A stretch of DNA of 64,000 nucleotides from Clostridia bacterium (GTDB lineage: Bacteria; Bacillota; Clostridia; Lutisporales; Lutisporaceae). The first letter of the stretch is position 1; each line of letters starts with the position of its first letter. Positions 17,130-25,475 of this stretch are shown piece by piece. The notes under the pieces were generated by a model. It made no database searches, was not told the DNA's origin, and worked only from the letters and a program-made list of their open reading frames with translations. The DNA lies in contig DASPIR010000010.1 of NCBI GenBank assembly GCA_035628995.1, forward strand, positions 186,001-250,000, in the 5' to 3' direction. The position numbers and the translations under genes are program-made.

Positions 17130-19699
17130 TCCTTCACCTTCTTTCTATTATAAGGAGTCTCCTCCAAAGGCAGTTCAAGCCTTCTTATACCGTCAAATCT
17201 TTCATAAGCCGAAGCCACTGCTGCAGCTACCGGGATTAAAGCTATCTCACCAATCCCTTTTGCTCCGAATGCCAGCTCCGATAGATTCTTTTCTATAATT
17301 TTTACATCAATTTCCGGTATTTCAGTAGCTCTTAACAAGCCAAGAGTCCCAAACTTCGATTTTACAAGTCCTTTTTCATAGACCAGCTTCTCTCTCAACG
17401 CTGAGCCCAAGCCCATTATTACACCGCCCTCCACCTGTCCTTCTACGTTCAGAGGGTTTATTGCTTTTCCTATATCATGAGCAGCAACTATCTTTGCAAC
17501 CTTGCCATCATCATTGAGTATCACTACATGGGTAGCATAGCCGTATGCAACGTGGCTTATCGGATTCTCTTTTCCGGATTTAATAGGATCTGTAATCCCA
17601 TTGAATTCACCCTCAAAATCCTGTCCTTCCAGCTCTTCTAAAGTTTTTATTTCCAATTCTGTCTTTAGTTTGAGTGCGGCCTGACGACAAGCTTCACCAG
17701 TAAACAAAGTCTGTCTTGATGCTGTTGTTGCTCCTGAGTCAGGACATAAGGATGAGTCCGGTTGATTAAAGATAATATTGGTCCCATCGATCCCGACTGT
17801 TTCAGATACTATTTGTATCATTACAGTAGCCAAGCCCTGCCCTATGCAAGATGCAGCCGAGTAGATGACCACCTTGCCGTCTTTTACCCTGATGCGGCAG
17901 CGGCCGATATCCGGCAAGCCGACGCCTATACCGGTGTTTTTAAATGCACACGCAATTCCGGCGTATTTGTTGTTATAATAGTCATCCTTAACTGCAAGAA
18001 GGGTTTCCTTAATAGCGACATCATCACCGCAAATCTGACCATTGGCAAGAACCATTCCGGGCTCAACCGCGTTTCTGTATCGAATTTCCCATCTATCCAA
18101 TCCTGCCAAGTCTGCCAGTTGATCCATATTAGCTTCTGCGCCAAAATTTGACTGTGGCACACCAAAGCCCCTGAATGCTCCCGCTGGAGGATTGTTCGTA
18201 TATACACAGTATCCATCCAATTCGATATTTGGAATACTGTATGGGCCACAAGCGTGAGTACATGCCCTCTCGAGAACTGCAGTCCCCAAGGATGCATAAG
18301 CACCGGTATCAGCAATAATTCTTGCAGTCATTGCAGTAAGTATTCCCTGATCATCGCAGCCTGTTGTAATCTCTAATTCCATACCGTGTCGTTTCGGATG
18401 GCATAACAGGCTTTCTTCTCTGGTAAAAGTATATTTGCAAGGTTTCTTTGTATAAAAAGTTCCTAAAGCCGCATAATGCTGAACGCTCAAGTCCTCTTTG
18501 CCTCCGAAGCCTCCGCCTACATTTTGTAGAATTACTCTTACCTTATCATGAGGCAGACCAAGTATACGACATATTTCATGATGGTCATGAGTAACACTCT
18601 GAGTAGCAACATATAAAGTCAAGACATCTCCATCATAGAAAGCAACTGTACTTTCAGGTTCGATAAAGGCATGCTCCAGAGGAGGTGTCTTATAGGTGTT
18701 TTTCACTGTATATTTGGATGCAGCCAGTGCTTCCTCAGGATTTCCTCTTTTTACATAGGTCCTGCTCAACAGATTACCCTTTTCATGAATCTTTGGAGCA
18801 TCCTCCTCCAAAGCTCTTTTAGGATCTGTAACAGGCTCCATTTCTTCATACTTTACTTCAATGAGCTGTAAAGCCTCATCTGCAATTTCTTTCGTTCTGG
18901 CAACAACTGCCGCTACTGCATCTCCAGCACAGCGTGTCATTTCTCCAACCGGTACAAAGGTCGGCCAGTCTTTGAAAATATATCCCTGGTAATTTTCTCC
19001 CGGCACTTCAGCTGCTGTCAAAACTGCTTCCACACCTTCTAAGGATCCGGCTTTGACCGTATCGATCGACAATACTCTAGCACGGGGCTTCATTGCTCTA
19101 AGAACAGAAACATAAAGCATATCATCCATGAAAACATCATCGCAATAAGTTGCTTCGCCCAATGCCTTTTGTATAGCGTCAATCCTGCGCCAATTTTGTC
19201 CGATATTGGATTTGCATGTGTTCAATCTGATATGCTTCAATTCCCTTAAGGCTTCTGCGGCAAGCATAATTGCATTAATAATCTTTACATAGCCGGTGCA
19301 TCTGCAAATATTATTCCTGATAGCTTTTTTTATGTCTTCTTCCGCAGGATTCAGATTCTGATCCAGTAATGCTTTGGCGCTCAGCACCATGCCGGGTGTA
19401 CAAAAACCGCATTGTACTGCTCCTGCTTCAGCGAATGCATTTGAATATATTTCCCTTTCCAATTCACTGAGCCCTTCAACAGTAAGTACCTCTTTATCCT
19501 GCAGCTTATCAACCTTCATAGTGCAGCACCTTACTGCTTTACCGTCTATCAAAATAGTGCAGGCACCGCATACCCCTTCGTCGCAGCCATTTTTAACAGA
19601 TGTCAGCTTTTCCACTTCTCTAAGGTATTTCAAAAGAATTGTTCCGTTTTGTACAGAAGTTGCTCTTCCGTTTAGCCTGAAACTAACCAAAGACACCAC
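17126..19699 (-). CDS. Selenium-dependent xanthine dehydrogenase (2Fe-2S/molybdenum fusion)
   Basis: This is a molybdenum hydroxylase with the iron-sulfur and catalytic parts in one chain, as in the selenium-dependent xanthine dehydrogenase family and E. coli XdhD. Residues about 1-160 hold both cluster sites (CDEGVCGACT, CGFCTPGM, NICRCTGY). From about 165 on comes the Mo-cofactor domain with GGGFGGKEDLS, GAFRGFGVPQ, SCIGQGLATV and, near the end, AKGIGEIAL with the active-site glutamate. The length of 857 residues is typical. No in-frame UGA is present; in this family selenium is a labile cofactor, not selenocysteine. A GTG start at 19699 is kept, but GTG 19696 or TTG 19690 are possible because AAGGTAGGTGG overlaps the region. 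It follows the TetR gene by 25 bases. Confidence 0.9.
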   Translation of the reverse strand: MVSLVSFRLNGRATSVQNGTILLKYLREVEKLTSVKNGCDEGVCGACTILIDGKAVRCCTMKVDKLQDKEVLTVEGLSELEREIYSNAFAEAGAVQCGFCTPGMVLSAKALLDQNLNPAEEDIKKAIRNNICRCTGYVKIINAIMLAAEALRELKHIRLNTCKSNIGQNWRRIDAIQKALGEATYCDDVFMDDMLYVSVLRAMKPRARVLSIDTVKAGSLEGVEAVLTAAEVPGENYQGYIFKDWPTFVPVGEMTRCAGDAVAAVVARTKEIADEALQLIEVKYEEMEPVTDPKRALEEDAPKIHEKGNLLSRTYVKRGNPEEALAASKYTVKNTYKTPPLEHAFIEPESTVAFYDGDVLTLYVATQSVTHDHHEICRILGLPHDKVRVILQNVGGGFGGKEDLSVQHYAALGTFYTKKPCKYTFTREESLLCHPKRHGMELEITTGCDDQGILTAMTARIIADTGAYASLGTAVLERACTHACGPYSIPNIELDGYCVYTNNPPAGAFRGFGVPQSNFGAEANMDQLADLAGLDRWEIRYRNAVEPGMVLANGQICGDDVAIKETLLAVKDDYYNNKYAGIACAFKNTGIGVGLPDIGRCRIRVKDGKVVIYSAASCIGQGLATVMIQIVSETVGIDGTNIIFNQPDSSLCPDSGATTASRQTLFTGEACRQAALKLKTELEIKTLEELEGQDFEGEFNGITDPIKSGKENPISHVAYGYATHVVILNDDGKVAKIVAAHDIGKAINPLNVEGQVEGGVIMGLGSALREKLVYEKGLVKSKFGTLGLLRATEIPEIDVKIIEKNLSELAFGAKGIGEIALIPVAAAVASAYERFDGIRRLELPLEETPYNRKKVKE

Positions 19700-19724
19700 C
19701 TACCTTAGCAACATATATAAACTT

Positions 19725-20303
19725 TTATTTTAGGAAATTCAGTATCATTTTTTCTGCTGCTGTAAAATAGTCATCCAGATCGAATTTCTCTTCATCTATG
19801 AGATATTGCATTGATGCACCCATCATAATGGAAACTATCAAATATGGAAGCATCCTGTAATCTGCGGATTTATTCTCTTCAAAATCTGGATCTTTCTTTA
19901 GAACCTCAATTATGTTTTTTATCCAAATGTCAAAAGCATCTTTAAACTTTTCCCTTATTTCGGAGTTCACAGTTCCCTGCACCCAGAAGTCAAACTGCAC
20001 ATAGTCAATTTTCTTATGGTTGCGTATGTCATCTTTTTTTTCATAAAAAAGCCCTTGAAGATTTTCGACAAATGACTTTTCCTCCAAATCTACCGAGCTC
20101 ATCCTTTTCTGAGTAAACCTCTCTTGGATGCTGTCCAGCAGAGCAATCATAAGATCATGTTTAGTTGGGTAATAGTAATGTAGGTTGGATTGTACCATAC
20201 CTGCCTCTTTAGCTATAAGATGCATTCTTGTACCACTTATCTTATTTTGAGCTACTATTTCAAACGCTGCTTCCAAGATTTTATTTGTAGTATCATTAGC
20301 CAT
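19725..20303 (-). CDS. TetR/AcrR family transcriptional regulator of the purine cluster
   Basis: This is a DNA-binding repressor-type protein of 192 residues. The N-terminal TetR helix-turn-helix is clear (about residues 8-55; GTRMHLIAKEAGMVQSNLHYYYPTKHDLM), and the C-terminal ligand domain is divergent, as usual. The ATG at 20303 has GAGG 7 bases upstream. It is the first gene of the eleven-gene minus-strand run that continues with the xanthine dehydrogenase fusion. Its own promoter carries an inverted repeat exactly in the spacer (20328-20347), which suggests autoregulation. It is also the best candidate to bind the shared palindrome upstream of ygeW and both transporters; that link is inference. 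A purine or a pathway intermediate is the likely effector. Confidence 0.85.
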   Translation of the reverse strand: MANDTTNKILEAAFEIVAQNKISGTRMHLIAKEAGMVQSNLHYYYPTKHDLMIALLDSIQERFTQKRMSSVDLEEKSFVENLQGLFYEKKDDIRNHKKIDYVQFDFWVQGTVNSEIREKFKDAFDIWIKNIIEVLKKDPDFEENKSADYRMLPYLIVSIMMGASMQYLIDEEKFDLDDYFTAAEKMILNFLK

Positions 20304-20324
20304 TCAAAAGCCTCATTTCACTAA

Positions 20325-20352
20325 TTTATATCAACATTTATTGATATGCCAA
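20325..20352 (-). promoter_or_regulatory. Promoter of the tetR-xdh run with operator in the spacer
   Basis: On the minus strand TTGGCA (20347-20352), a 16-base spacer and TATAAA (20325-20330) form a good sigma-A promoter 22 bases before the tetR start. The dyad ATATCAA-N6-TTGATAT (20328-20347) lies exactly across the spacer, as expected for autorepression by a TetR protein. Its half-sites face the other way from those of the palindrome shared by ygeW and the transporters, so the two motifs may not be read by the same protein. Confidence 0.6.
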
Positions 20353-20369
20353 AAAGTTTAAATAAGAAG

Positions 20370-20421
20370 GTGGCTTGCAGATAATCTTCACACGTAGGTG
20401 ATCGGACATGAAGCAAGCCAC
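20370..20421 (-). terminator. Terminator after ygeW
   Basis: A 9-bp stem (GTGGCTTGC 20370-20378 with GCAAGCCAC 20413-20421) with an inner CTTCA/TGAAG pairing, followed on the minus strand by a T-rich stretch. It ends the single-gene ygeW transcript before the tetR promoter. Confidence 0.6.
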
Positions 20422-20437
20422 TCAATTGTAAATTAAG

Positions 20438-21634
20438 TTATTTTCCAAAGAACCTTGATGCACTCGAATTTAATAACTGATTAAAAGTTTCCGGTGTGTT
20501 TTTAACTTTGCTCAGGAATATCATTGCTGCTATGATATATGGCTTATAGCTGGCCTCTTTATACAAAGGTGTACGGTATCTATCAAATACCGATGCAGCA
20601 ACTTCACCTTCCTTGCAGCTTACCCCTGATATGTCAGCAGGTAGACAATGCATATACAAAGCTTTGCCGCCTTTTGTGAGTTTCATCATATCTTCTGTGC
20701 ATTCCCAATCCTTATGATTTGCATTCTGAATCAGAAGTTCTTTTTCAAGTGCTTTGATTTCGTCAAACTTGCCGTCGCCATATAGTGCAGTCCTTTTCTC
20801 CATGGCAGCATAAGGAGCCCAGCTCTTCGGATAAACAATATCAGCATTTTCAAAGGCTTCCTTCATCGAATTGGTTTTTACAAACTTTCCGCCGCATTTT
20901 GCTGCATTTGCTCTTGCTACATCTTCTACATCAGACAGAAGTTCATAGCCGGCCGGATGAGCTAAAGTCACATCCATTCCCAGTCTTGTCATCAGCCCGA
21001 TTATTCCCTGTGGTACTGACAAAGGCTTGCCATAAGAAGGTGAATAAGCCCAAGTCATAGCAACTTTCTTGCCTTTAAGTTTTTCCACGCCTCCAAAATG
21101 GTTGATCAGATGAAGCGTATCAGCCATGCTCTGTGTAGGATGATCTATATCACACTGCAGATTAACCAAGGTTGGTCTCTGCTCAAGGACCCCATCTTCA
21201 TGCCCGGTCTTTACAGCTTTAGAAACCTCTCTCATGTATGTATTGCCTTTGCCGATATACATGTCATCACGGATACCGATTATATCAGCCATAAAGGAAA
21301 TCATATTTGCAGTTTCACGCACTGTTTCACCGTGGGCTACCTGAGATTTTCCTTCATCCAGGTCCTGTACTGTCAGACCTAATAGATTGCAGGCACTGCT
21401 AAAGCTGAACCTTGTTCTTGTTGAATTGTCTCTGAACAACGATACTGCAAGCCCGCTGTCGAATATTTTGGAAGATATGTTGTTCTCTCTCATTTTTCGG
21501 AGTATATCTGCTGCTTGAAATACTGCATGAATCTCATCATCAGTTTTTTCCCATGTCAATAAAAAATCATTGTTGTACATATCCTTGCTGTCGAGCTTCT
21601 CAAATTGTCTAATAAGCTTTCTTATTTCTTCCAT
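20438..21634 (-). CDS. ygeW: Knotted carbamoyltransferase YgeW
   Basis: This is a carbamoyltransferase of the YgeW family, related to ornithine and aspartate carbamoyltransferases but with unknown acceptor. Its trefoil-knotted fold is known from the family. The carbamoyl-phosphate site FRDNSTRTRFSF and the HCLP motif (MHCLPADISG) are both present. The ATG at 21634 was chosen (398 residues) because AGGAG lies 7 bases before it; the GTG two codons earlier is too close. The gene has its own near-perfect promoter with an operator-like palindrome (21703-21748) and its own terminator, so it is a monocistronic unit next to the tetR-xdh operon. In purine fermentation it may release carbamoyl phosphate for ATP from a ureido intermediate; this is inference. 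Confidence 0.9.
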   Translation of the reverse strand: MEEIRKLIRQFEKLDSKDMYNNDFLLTWEKTDDEIHAVFQAADILRKMRENNISSKIFDSGLAVSLFRDNSTRTRFSFSSACNLLGLTVQDLDEGKSQVAHGETVRETANMISFMADIIGIRDDMYIGKGNTYMREVSKAVKTGHEDGVLEQRPTLVNLQCDIDHPTQSMADTLHLINHFGGVEKLKGKKVAMTWAYSPSYGKPLSVPQGIIGLMTRLGMDVTLAHPAGYELLSDVEDVARANAAKCGGKFVKTNSMKEAFENADIVYPKSWAPYAAMEKRTALYGDGKFDEIKALEKELLIQNANHKDWECTEDMMKLTKGGKALYMHCLPADISGVSCKEGEVAASVFDRYRTPLYKEASYKPYIIAAMIFLSKVKNTPETFNQLLNSSASRFFGK

Positions 21635-21702
21635 ACGCACACTCCTATTAATTATTAATAATTTTCATTTTTTACCTTGGCACTTACGAAGAATAAAATT
21701 AG

Positions 21703-21748
21703 ATTGTCTAGTCAATTCAATTATAAAATTACATGGAAATTTTGTCAA
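21703..21748 (-). promoter_or_regulatory. ygeW promoter with palindromic operator at the start site
   Basis: On the minus strand there is a perfect sigma-A promoter: TTGACA (21743-21748), 17 bases, TATAAT (21720-21725). Three bases after the -10 box comes the dyad ATTGACTAGACAAT (21703-21716), which would cover the transcription start. The same dyad, written ATTGAYTARWCAAT, follows the promoters of both BMP transporters. Such a strong promoter with an operator on +1 fits repression. Confidence 0.8.
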
Positions 21749-21806
21749 TAAGGCTATTATATTTATTTGAATTCTTTTTCAACATCCTAATGCATGCATT
21801 CTACAG

Positions 21807-23312
21807 TTATTCAGTAATCCCGGCCATCAGCTTGCCCAGATATTCTCTGGTAGCGACCTTCTGGTCAACGATTCCCATAACCTTTCCTCCATACATAACC
21901 AAAATTCTGTCAGAAAGCTCCAGTAATTCGTCCAGTTCAGTGGAAACCAACAGAACTGCTGTACCCTTGTCCCTTTCTTCTACAATACGTGATTGGACAT
22001 ACTTGGTGGCTCCTATATCCAGACCTCTGGATGGGTGAACTGCAATCAGCAGGTCGGGGTCTCGGTCAAGCTCTCTGCCAACTACGAACTTTTGCTGGTT
22101 GCCTCCAGACAGGTTTCCCGCCATCTCTTTGATGCTCGGAGTCTTTATATTGTAAGTTTTGCATAGTTCTTCCGAATGCTTGTCAATCCATTTCCAGTTG
22201 AGAATTCCATGCTTGGAATATGGCGGCTGGTCATAGCACATAAGAATGAGATTTTCTTCGATGTTCATACTCTTAATCATGCCCATCCTGTGCCTATCCT
22301 CAGGAATATGTGCAATCTTGTGCTTTAGCACCTGTTTAGGGGTTTCATTAGTACAGTCAGTTGATTTGATAAAGTATTTGCCGCTTTTAACCTTATGCAG
22401 ACCTGTTATACATTTTACCATTTCGGACTGGCCGTTGCCGTCTACACCGCATATGCCCAGAATTTCACCTGCAAGAAGCGAGAAACTGACATCTATAAGA
22501 ACAGGACGCTTATCCTGATTAACTGCACAGAGATTCTCCACTCTGAGAATTTCCTCTCCTACGGTTGCCTCTTTCTTCCGGGTAACAAGTTCCACATTCT
22601 TTCCAACCATCAGTATGGCAAGGTCTTCTTTGTTTTTAACATCCTTTATAGCTACTGTGGTAGCCACTTTGCCCTGACGGAGCACCGTGCAGCGGTCACA
22701 AATTTCCATAATCTCAGCCAACTTATGGCTTATAAAGATAACAGTTTTTCCTTCGGAGGTGAGCTTGCGCACCATATCGAACAGACCAACAACCTCCTGG
22801 GGAGTTAGCACCGCGGTGGGTTCATCCAGAATCAGCAAGTCTGCATTTCGATACAGAGCTTTAAGAATTTCAAGCCTCTGCTGCTGTCCTACTGAAAGGT
22901 TTTCCACCCTTGTCCATGGGTCGATTTCCATGTTATATTTTTTGGCCATTTCCTTGAATTTTTCTGCGGCACTATTAAGGTCAAGTACCATGTTATTTTC
23001 CTTTAAACCGAGAATGACATTTTCAATTACTGTCAGTGCAGGAATAAGCATAAAATGTTGGTGTACCATACCTATGCCGAGTTCAATCGCTTGCTTGGTG
23101 TCTTTAATGTGTACCTTTTCGCCATGGAAGTAGATTTCGCCCTCTGACTGGTCGTACATGCCATACAGAATATTCATAAGTGTAGATTTGCCAGCTCCAT
23201 TTTCGCCCAGCAAAGCGTGAACCTCACCCTTTTCAACACTAAGAGAAACATCATCGTTTGCAACTACAGACTTAAAACGCTTGGTAACATGCTTCATTTC
23301 CAAAAAAGCCAT
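21807..23312 (-). CDS. BMP-type nucleoside/purine ABC transporter, ATP-binding protein
   Basis: This is the cytoplasmic ATPase of the complete BMP-type importer, 501 residues with two ABC domains. Domain 1 has Walker A GENGAGKST, signature LSVGQQQR and Walker B LLILDEPTA. Domain 2 has the degenerate GVDGNGQSE, signature LSGGNQQK and the switch region around VAVHPSRGLD. The degenerate second Walker A is normal for NupO/RbsA-like ATPases. GGGAGG lies 11 bases before the ATG at 23312, and 15 bases separate it from the upstream permease stop. It is the last gene of the binding protein-permease-permease-ATPase operon (26507 to 21807). It is a paralogue of the partial gene at the left edge. Confidence 0.93.
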   Translation of the reverse strand: MAFLEMKHVTKRFKSVVANDDVSLSVEKGEVHALLGENGAGKSTLMNILYGMYDQSEGEIYFHGEKVHIKDTKQAIELGIGMVHQHFMLIPALTVIENVILGLKENNMVLDLNSAAEKFKEMAKKYNMEIDPWTRVENLSVGQQQRLEILKALYRNADLLILDEPTAVLTPQEVVGLFDMVRKLTSEGKTVIFISHKLAEIMEICDRCTVLRQGKVATTVAIKDVKNKEDLAILMVGKNVELVTRKKEATVGEEILRVENLCAVNQDKRPVLIDVSFSLLAGEILGICGVDGNGQSEMVKCITGLHKVKSGKYFIKSTDCTNETPKQVLKHKIAHIPEDRHRMGMIKSMNIEENLILMCYDQPPYSKHGILNWKWIDKHSEELCKTYNIKTPSIKEMAGNLSGGNQQKFVVGRELDRDPDLLIAVHPSRGLDIGATKYVQSRIVEERDKGTAVLLVSTELDELLELSDRILVMYGGKVMGIVDQKVATREYLGKLMAGITE

Positions 23313-23327
23313 AATACATCATCCTCC

Positions 23328-24248
23328 CTATTCTTTAGAATATGGTACCGCACTGGCTGCCGGCTTGTTGCTTCTGCGGGACATCATACAAATCGCCACT
23401 ACGGTAATGAGGTAGGGAAGCATAACCAGGAACTGATAGGGTATTCCGGTGTTAGCCGCTTGCAAGCGATATTGCATGGCTTCACCTGCTCCAAATATCA
23501 AAGCTGCAAACATTACTCCCACTGGAGTGTAGTTCCCGAATACAACTGCTGCCAAAGCCATAAAGCCACGTCCAGCAATCATTCCTTCAGTAAAAAAGCT
23601 AAGCTGGCCCATTGAAACAAAGGCCCCAGCCAAACCTGCCATAAATCCACTGAATAAAACAGCCTGATAACGTGTTTTTAGTACATTAATACCAACAGTA
23701 TCACAGGCCTTTGGATGTTCTCCAACCGCACGCAGCTTCAGGCCAATGTTCGTCTTCTGAAGCACAAACCATGCAGCAGGTACTGCGAGGAAGGCAAGGT
23801 ATACAGGGATTGACTGATTGAAGAAGGCTTCGCCTATAACAGGGATTTTAGAAAGTACAGGAATAGCAACCCTGTCAAATACATCGATTTTAGGTACGCT
23901 TGTACTAACCCCAAATACCACACGGTTAAGGGTTATGGTAAGACCACTTGCAAAGATATTGATTGCAGTACCCACAACCGTCTGGTCTGCACGGACAGTG
24001 ATGGTAAAGAAGCCAAATATCAGAGAAAAAAACATGGTCACAGCAATTGCTACAATGGCACCCACCAATACTGAACCGGTTGTAAGGGAGCCTATAACGC
24101 CCATCAGGGCACCAATCAGCATGAGACCCTCTGTTCCTATGTTGACAATACCTGCACGTTCGCTGAATACAAGACCTAGAGCTGCTATCATAATAGGTGT
24201 AGCAGTACGGATATCAGAAGCTAAAAAGCTGGTAATACCATCTATCAT
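23328..24248 (-). CDS. BMP-type ABC transporter permease (NupQ-like)
   Basis: This is one of two inner-membrane permeases of the nucleoside/purine importer, 306 residues, with about eight hydrophobic segments and the conserved loop GEHPKACDTVGINVLKTRYQ that contacts the ATPase. It belongs to the BPD_transp_2 family (NupQ/YufQ type). Its ATG overlaps the stop of the other permease gene by 4 bases (ATGA), and GGAGG lies about 10 bases upstream, so the two permeases are made together. The next gene is the ATPase. Confidence 0.92.
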   Translation of the reverse strand: MIDGITSFLASDIRTATPIMIAALGLVFSERAGIVNIGTEGLMLIGALMGVIGSLTTGSVLVGAIVAIAVTMFFSLIFGFFTITVRADQTVVGTAINIFASGLTITLNRVVFGVSTSVPKIDVFDRVAIPVLSKIPVIGEAFFNQSIPVYLAFLAVPAAWFVLQKTNIGLKLRAVGEHPKACDTVGINVLKTRYQAVLFSGFMAGLAGAFVSMGQLSFFTEGMIAGRGFMALAAVVFGNYTPVGVMFAALIFGAGEAMQYRLQAANTGIPYQFLVMLPYLITVVAICMMSRRSNKPAASAVPYSKE

Positions 24249-25357
24249 TTTGATTCAGCCTCCTTTACAGTTTCGTCATTGCATGGGTTGAGTATCTGCT
24301 TTTTATTTTTAATCAGTTTAGAAAGGTTGAACATTTCTCGTCCTATTACAAATAGAATGATAAAGCCCTGAATCATGTATATAACCGCACTTGGAACCTG
24401 TGCCAGCATCTGCATTTTTCCGGAACCGCTGCGCAGGGCTCCAAAAAGGATACCTGAGAGTGCAATACCAATGGGGCTGTTATTACCAAGTAAGGCCACA
24501 GCAATTCCGTCAAAGCCGTAATTGCTGGAGAAGTCCTGAAGCAGACGGAATTGAACAGCCATGATTTCCATGGAGCCACCAATACCTGCCATACCTCCTG
24601 CCAGGAACATTGATAAAATACTGTTGGTTTTCAGGTTCATACCTGCGTAATGTCCGGCAGTGGAATTCAGTCCAATAACTCTCATCTGATATCCCCTGGT
24701 TGTACGCCACATAAAGAAATAATAAAAAAGGAGTGCAAGTATTACTACAAAGATTCCTGCGTGAAGGCGGCTTCCCTCCATTAGGTGGGGGAATCTTGCA
24801 CTTGCAAGAATTTGTTTGGATTGTGGGAAAGAACCTGCTGCTGTGTCCTTCATAGGTCCTGTTACACAGAAGCTGATGAAGCTGACTGCAATGTAGTTAA
24901 GCATAATTGTAGTAATCAATTCACTGGCACCAAATCGCGTTTTCAGTACGCCTACAAGCATGCCGAAGATTGCACCTCCCAGAAAACCTGCAGCTATGGC
25001 AAGAGGAAGATGAATGGCCATGGGAAGGCCTGTAAGTGCAGTTCCAACCAGTGTGCCGGTAAGTGCGCCTGCATAGAGTTGACCCTCAGCCCCAAGGTTT
25101 ATAATTCCGCAGCGTTTTGCAATAGCATAGCTGAGGCCTGTAAATATTAGAGGGCTGGCCTTGACTAGTGTTTCACCGATAGCATTGGCATTGCCGAAGG
25201 AACCTTTTATCAATGCCCGATAAGCATCAATTGGGCTGAAGCCCAGTGCTGAGATAATAATTCCACCGCCTAGCAGTGCCATTAAGATAGAGATTAGTGG
25301 ATAGTAACTGCTTTTAAAGAGTGACTCTGCTTTTTTTTGTATACTATTTGCCGCCAT
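24245..25357 (-). CDS. BMP-type ABC transporter permease (NupP-like)
   Basis: This is the larger permease of the importer, 370 residues, BPD_transp_2 family (NupP/YufP type). A short cytoplasmic N-terminus is followed by about eight to nine transmembrane stretches; the motif INLGAEGQLY and the coupling loop GLNSTAGHYAGMNLKTN are characteristic. GGAGGGG precedes the ATG at 25357. It is separated from the binding-protein gene by 118 bases holding a strong stem-loop (25398-25443), a common way to make more binding protein than permease. It overlaps the second permease gene by 4 bases. Confidence 0.92.
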   Translation of the reverse strand: MAANSIQKKAESLFKSSYYPLISILMALLGGGIIISALGFSPIDAYRALIKGSFGNANAIGETLVKASPLIFTGLSYAIAKRCGIINLGAEGQLYAGALTGTLVGTALTGLPMAIHLPLAIAAGFLGGAIFGMLVGVLKTRFGASELITTIMLNYIAVSFISFCVTGPMKDTAAGSFPQSKQILASARFPHLMEGSRLHAGIFVVILALLFYYFFMWRTTRGYQMRVIGLNSTAGHYAGMNLKTNSILSMFLAGGMAGIGGSMEIMAVQFRLLQDFSSNYGFDGIAVALLGNNSPIGIALSGILFGALRSGSGKMQMLAQVPSAVIYMIQGFIILFVIGREMFNLSKLIKNKKQILNPCNDETVKEAESK

Positions 25358-25397
25358 AACTCCCCTCCTTAAGAATTCATTGTTAAAAGTTTTCCAT

Positions 25398-25443
25398 AAT
25401 AAAACTTTATCGGAACCACTAAAAGTCCCGACAAAGTTTTATT
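25398..25443 (-). terminator. Intercistronic stem-loop after the binding-protein gene
   Basis: A 16-bp stem (25398-25413 with 25428-25443, one G-U pair in the minus-strand RNA) with a 14-base loop. The stem itself ends in an A/T-rich part and is followed by a weak T stretch. It lies between the binding protein and permease genes and probably lowers downstream expression or protects the 3' end of the binding-protein mRNA. Confidence 0.65.
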
Positions 25444-25475
25444 ATTATATTTTAGGTTATTAATTTTAGCAAATA

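Noticed and set aside
17126-19699. Selenocysteine-encoding UGA in the selenium-dependent xanthine dehydrogenase
   Set aside because: The reading frame has no internal UGA; in this family selenium is a labile cofactor.
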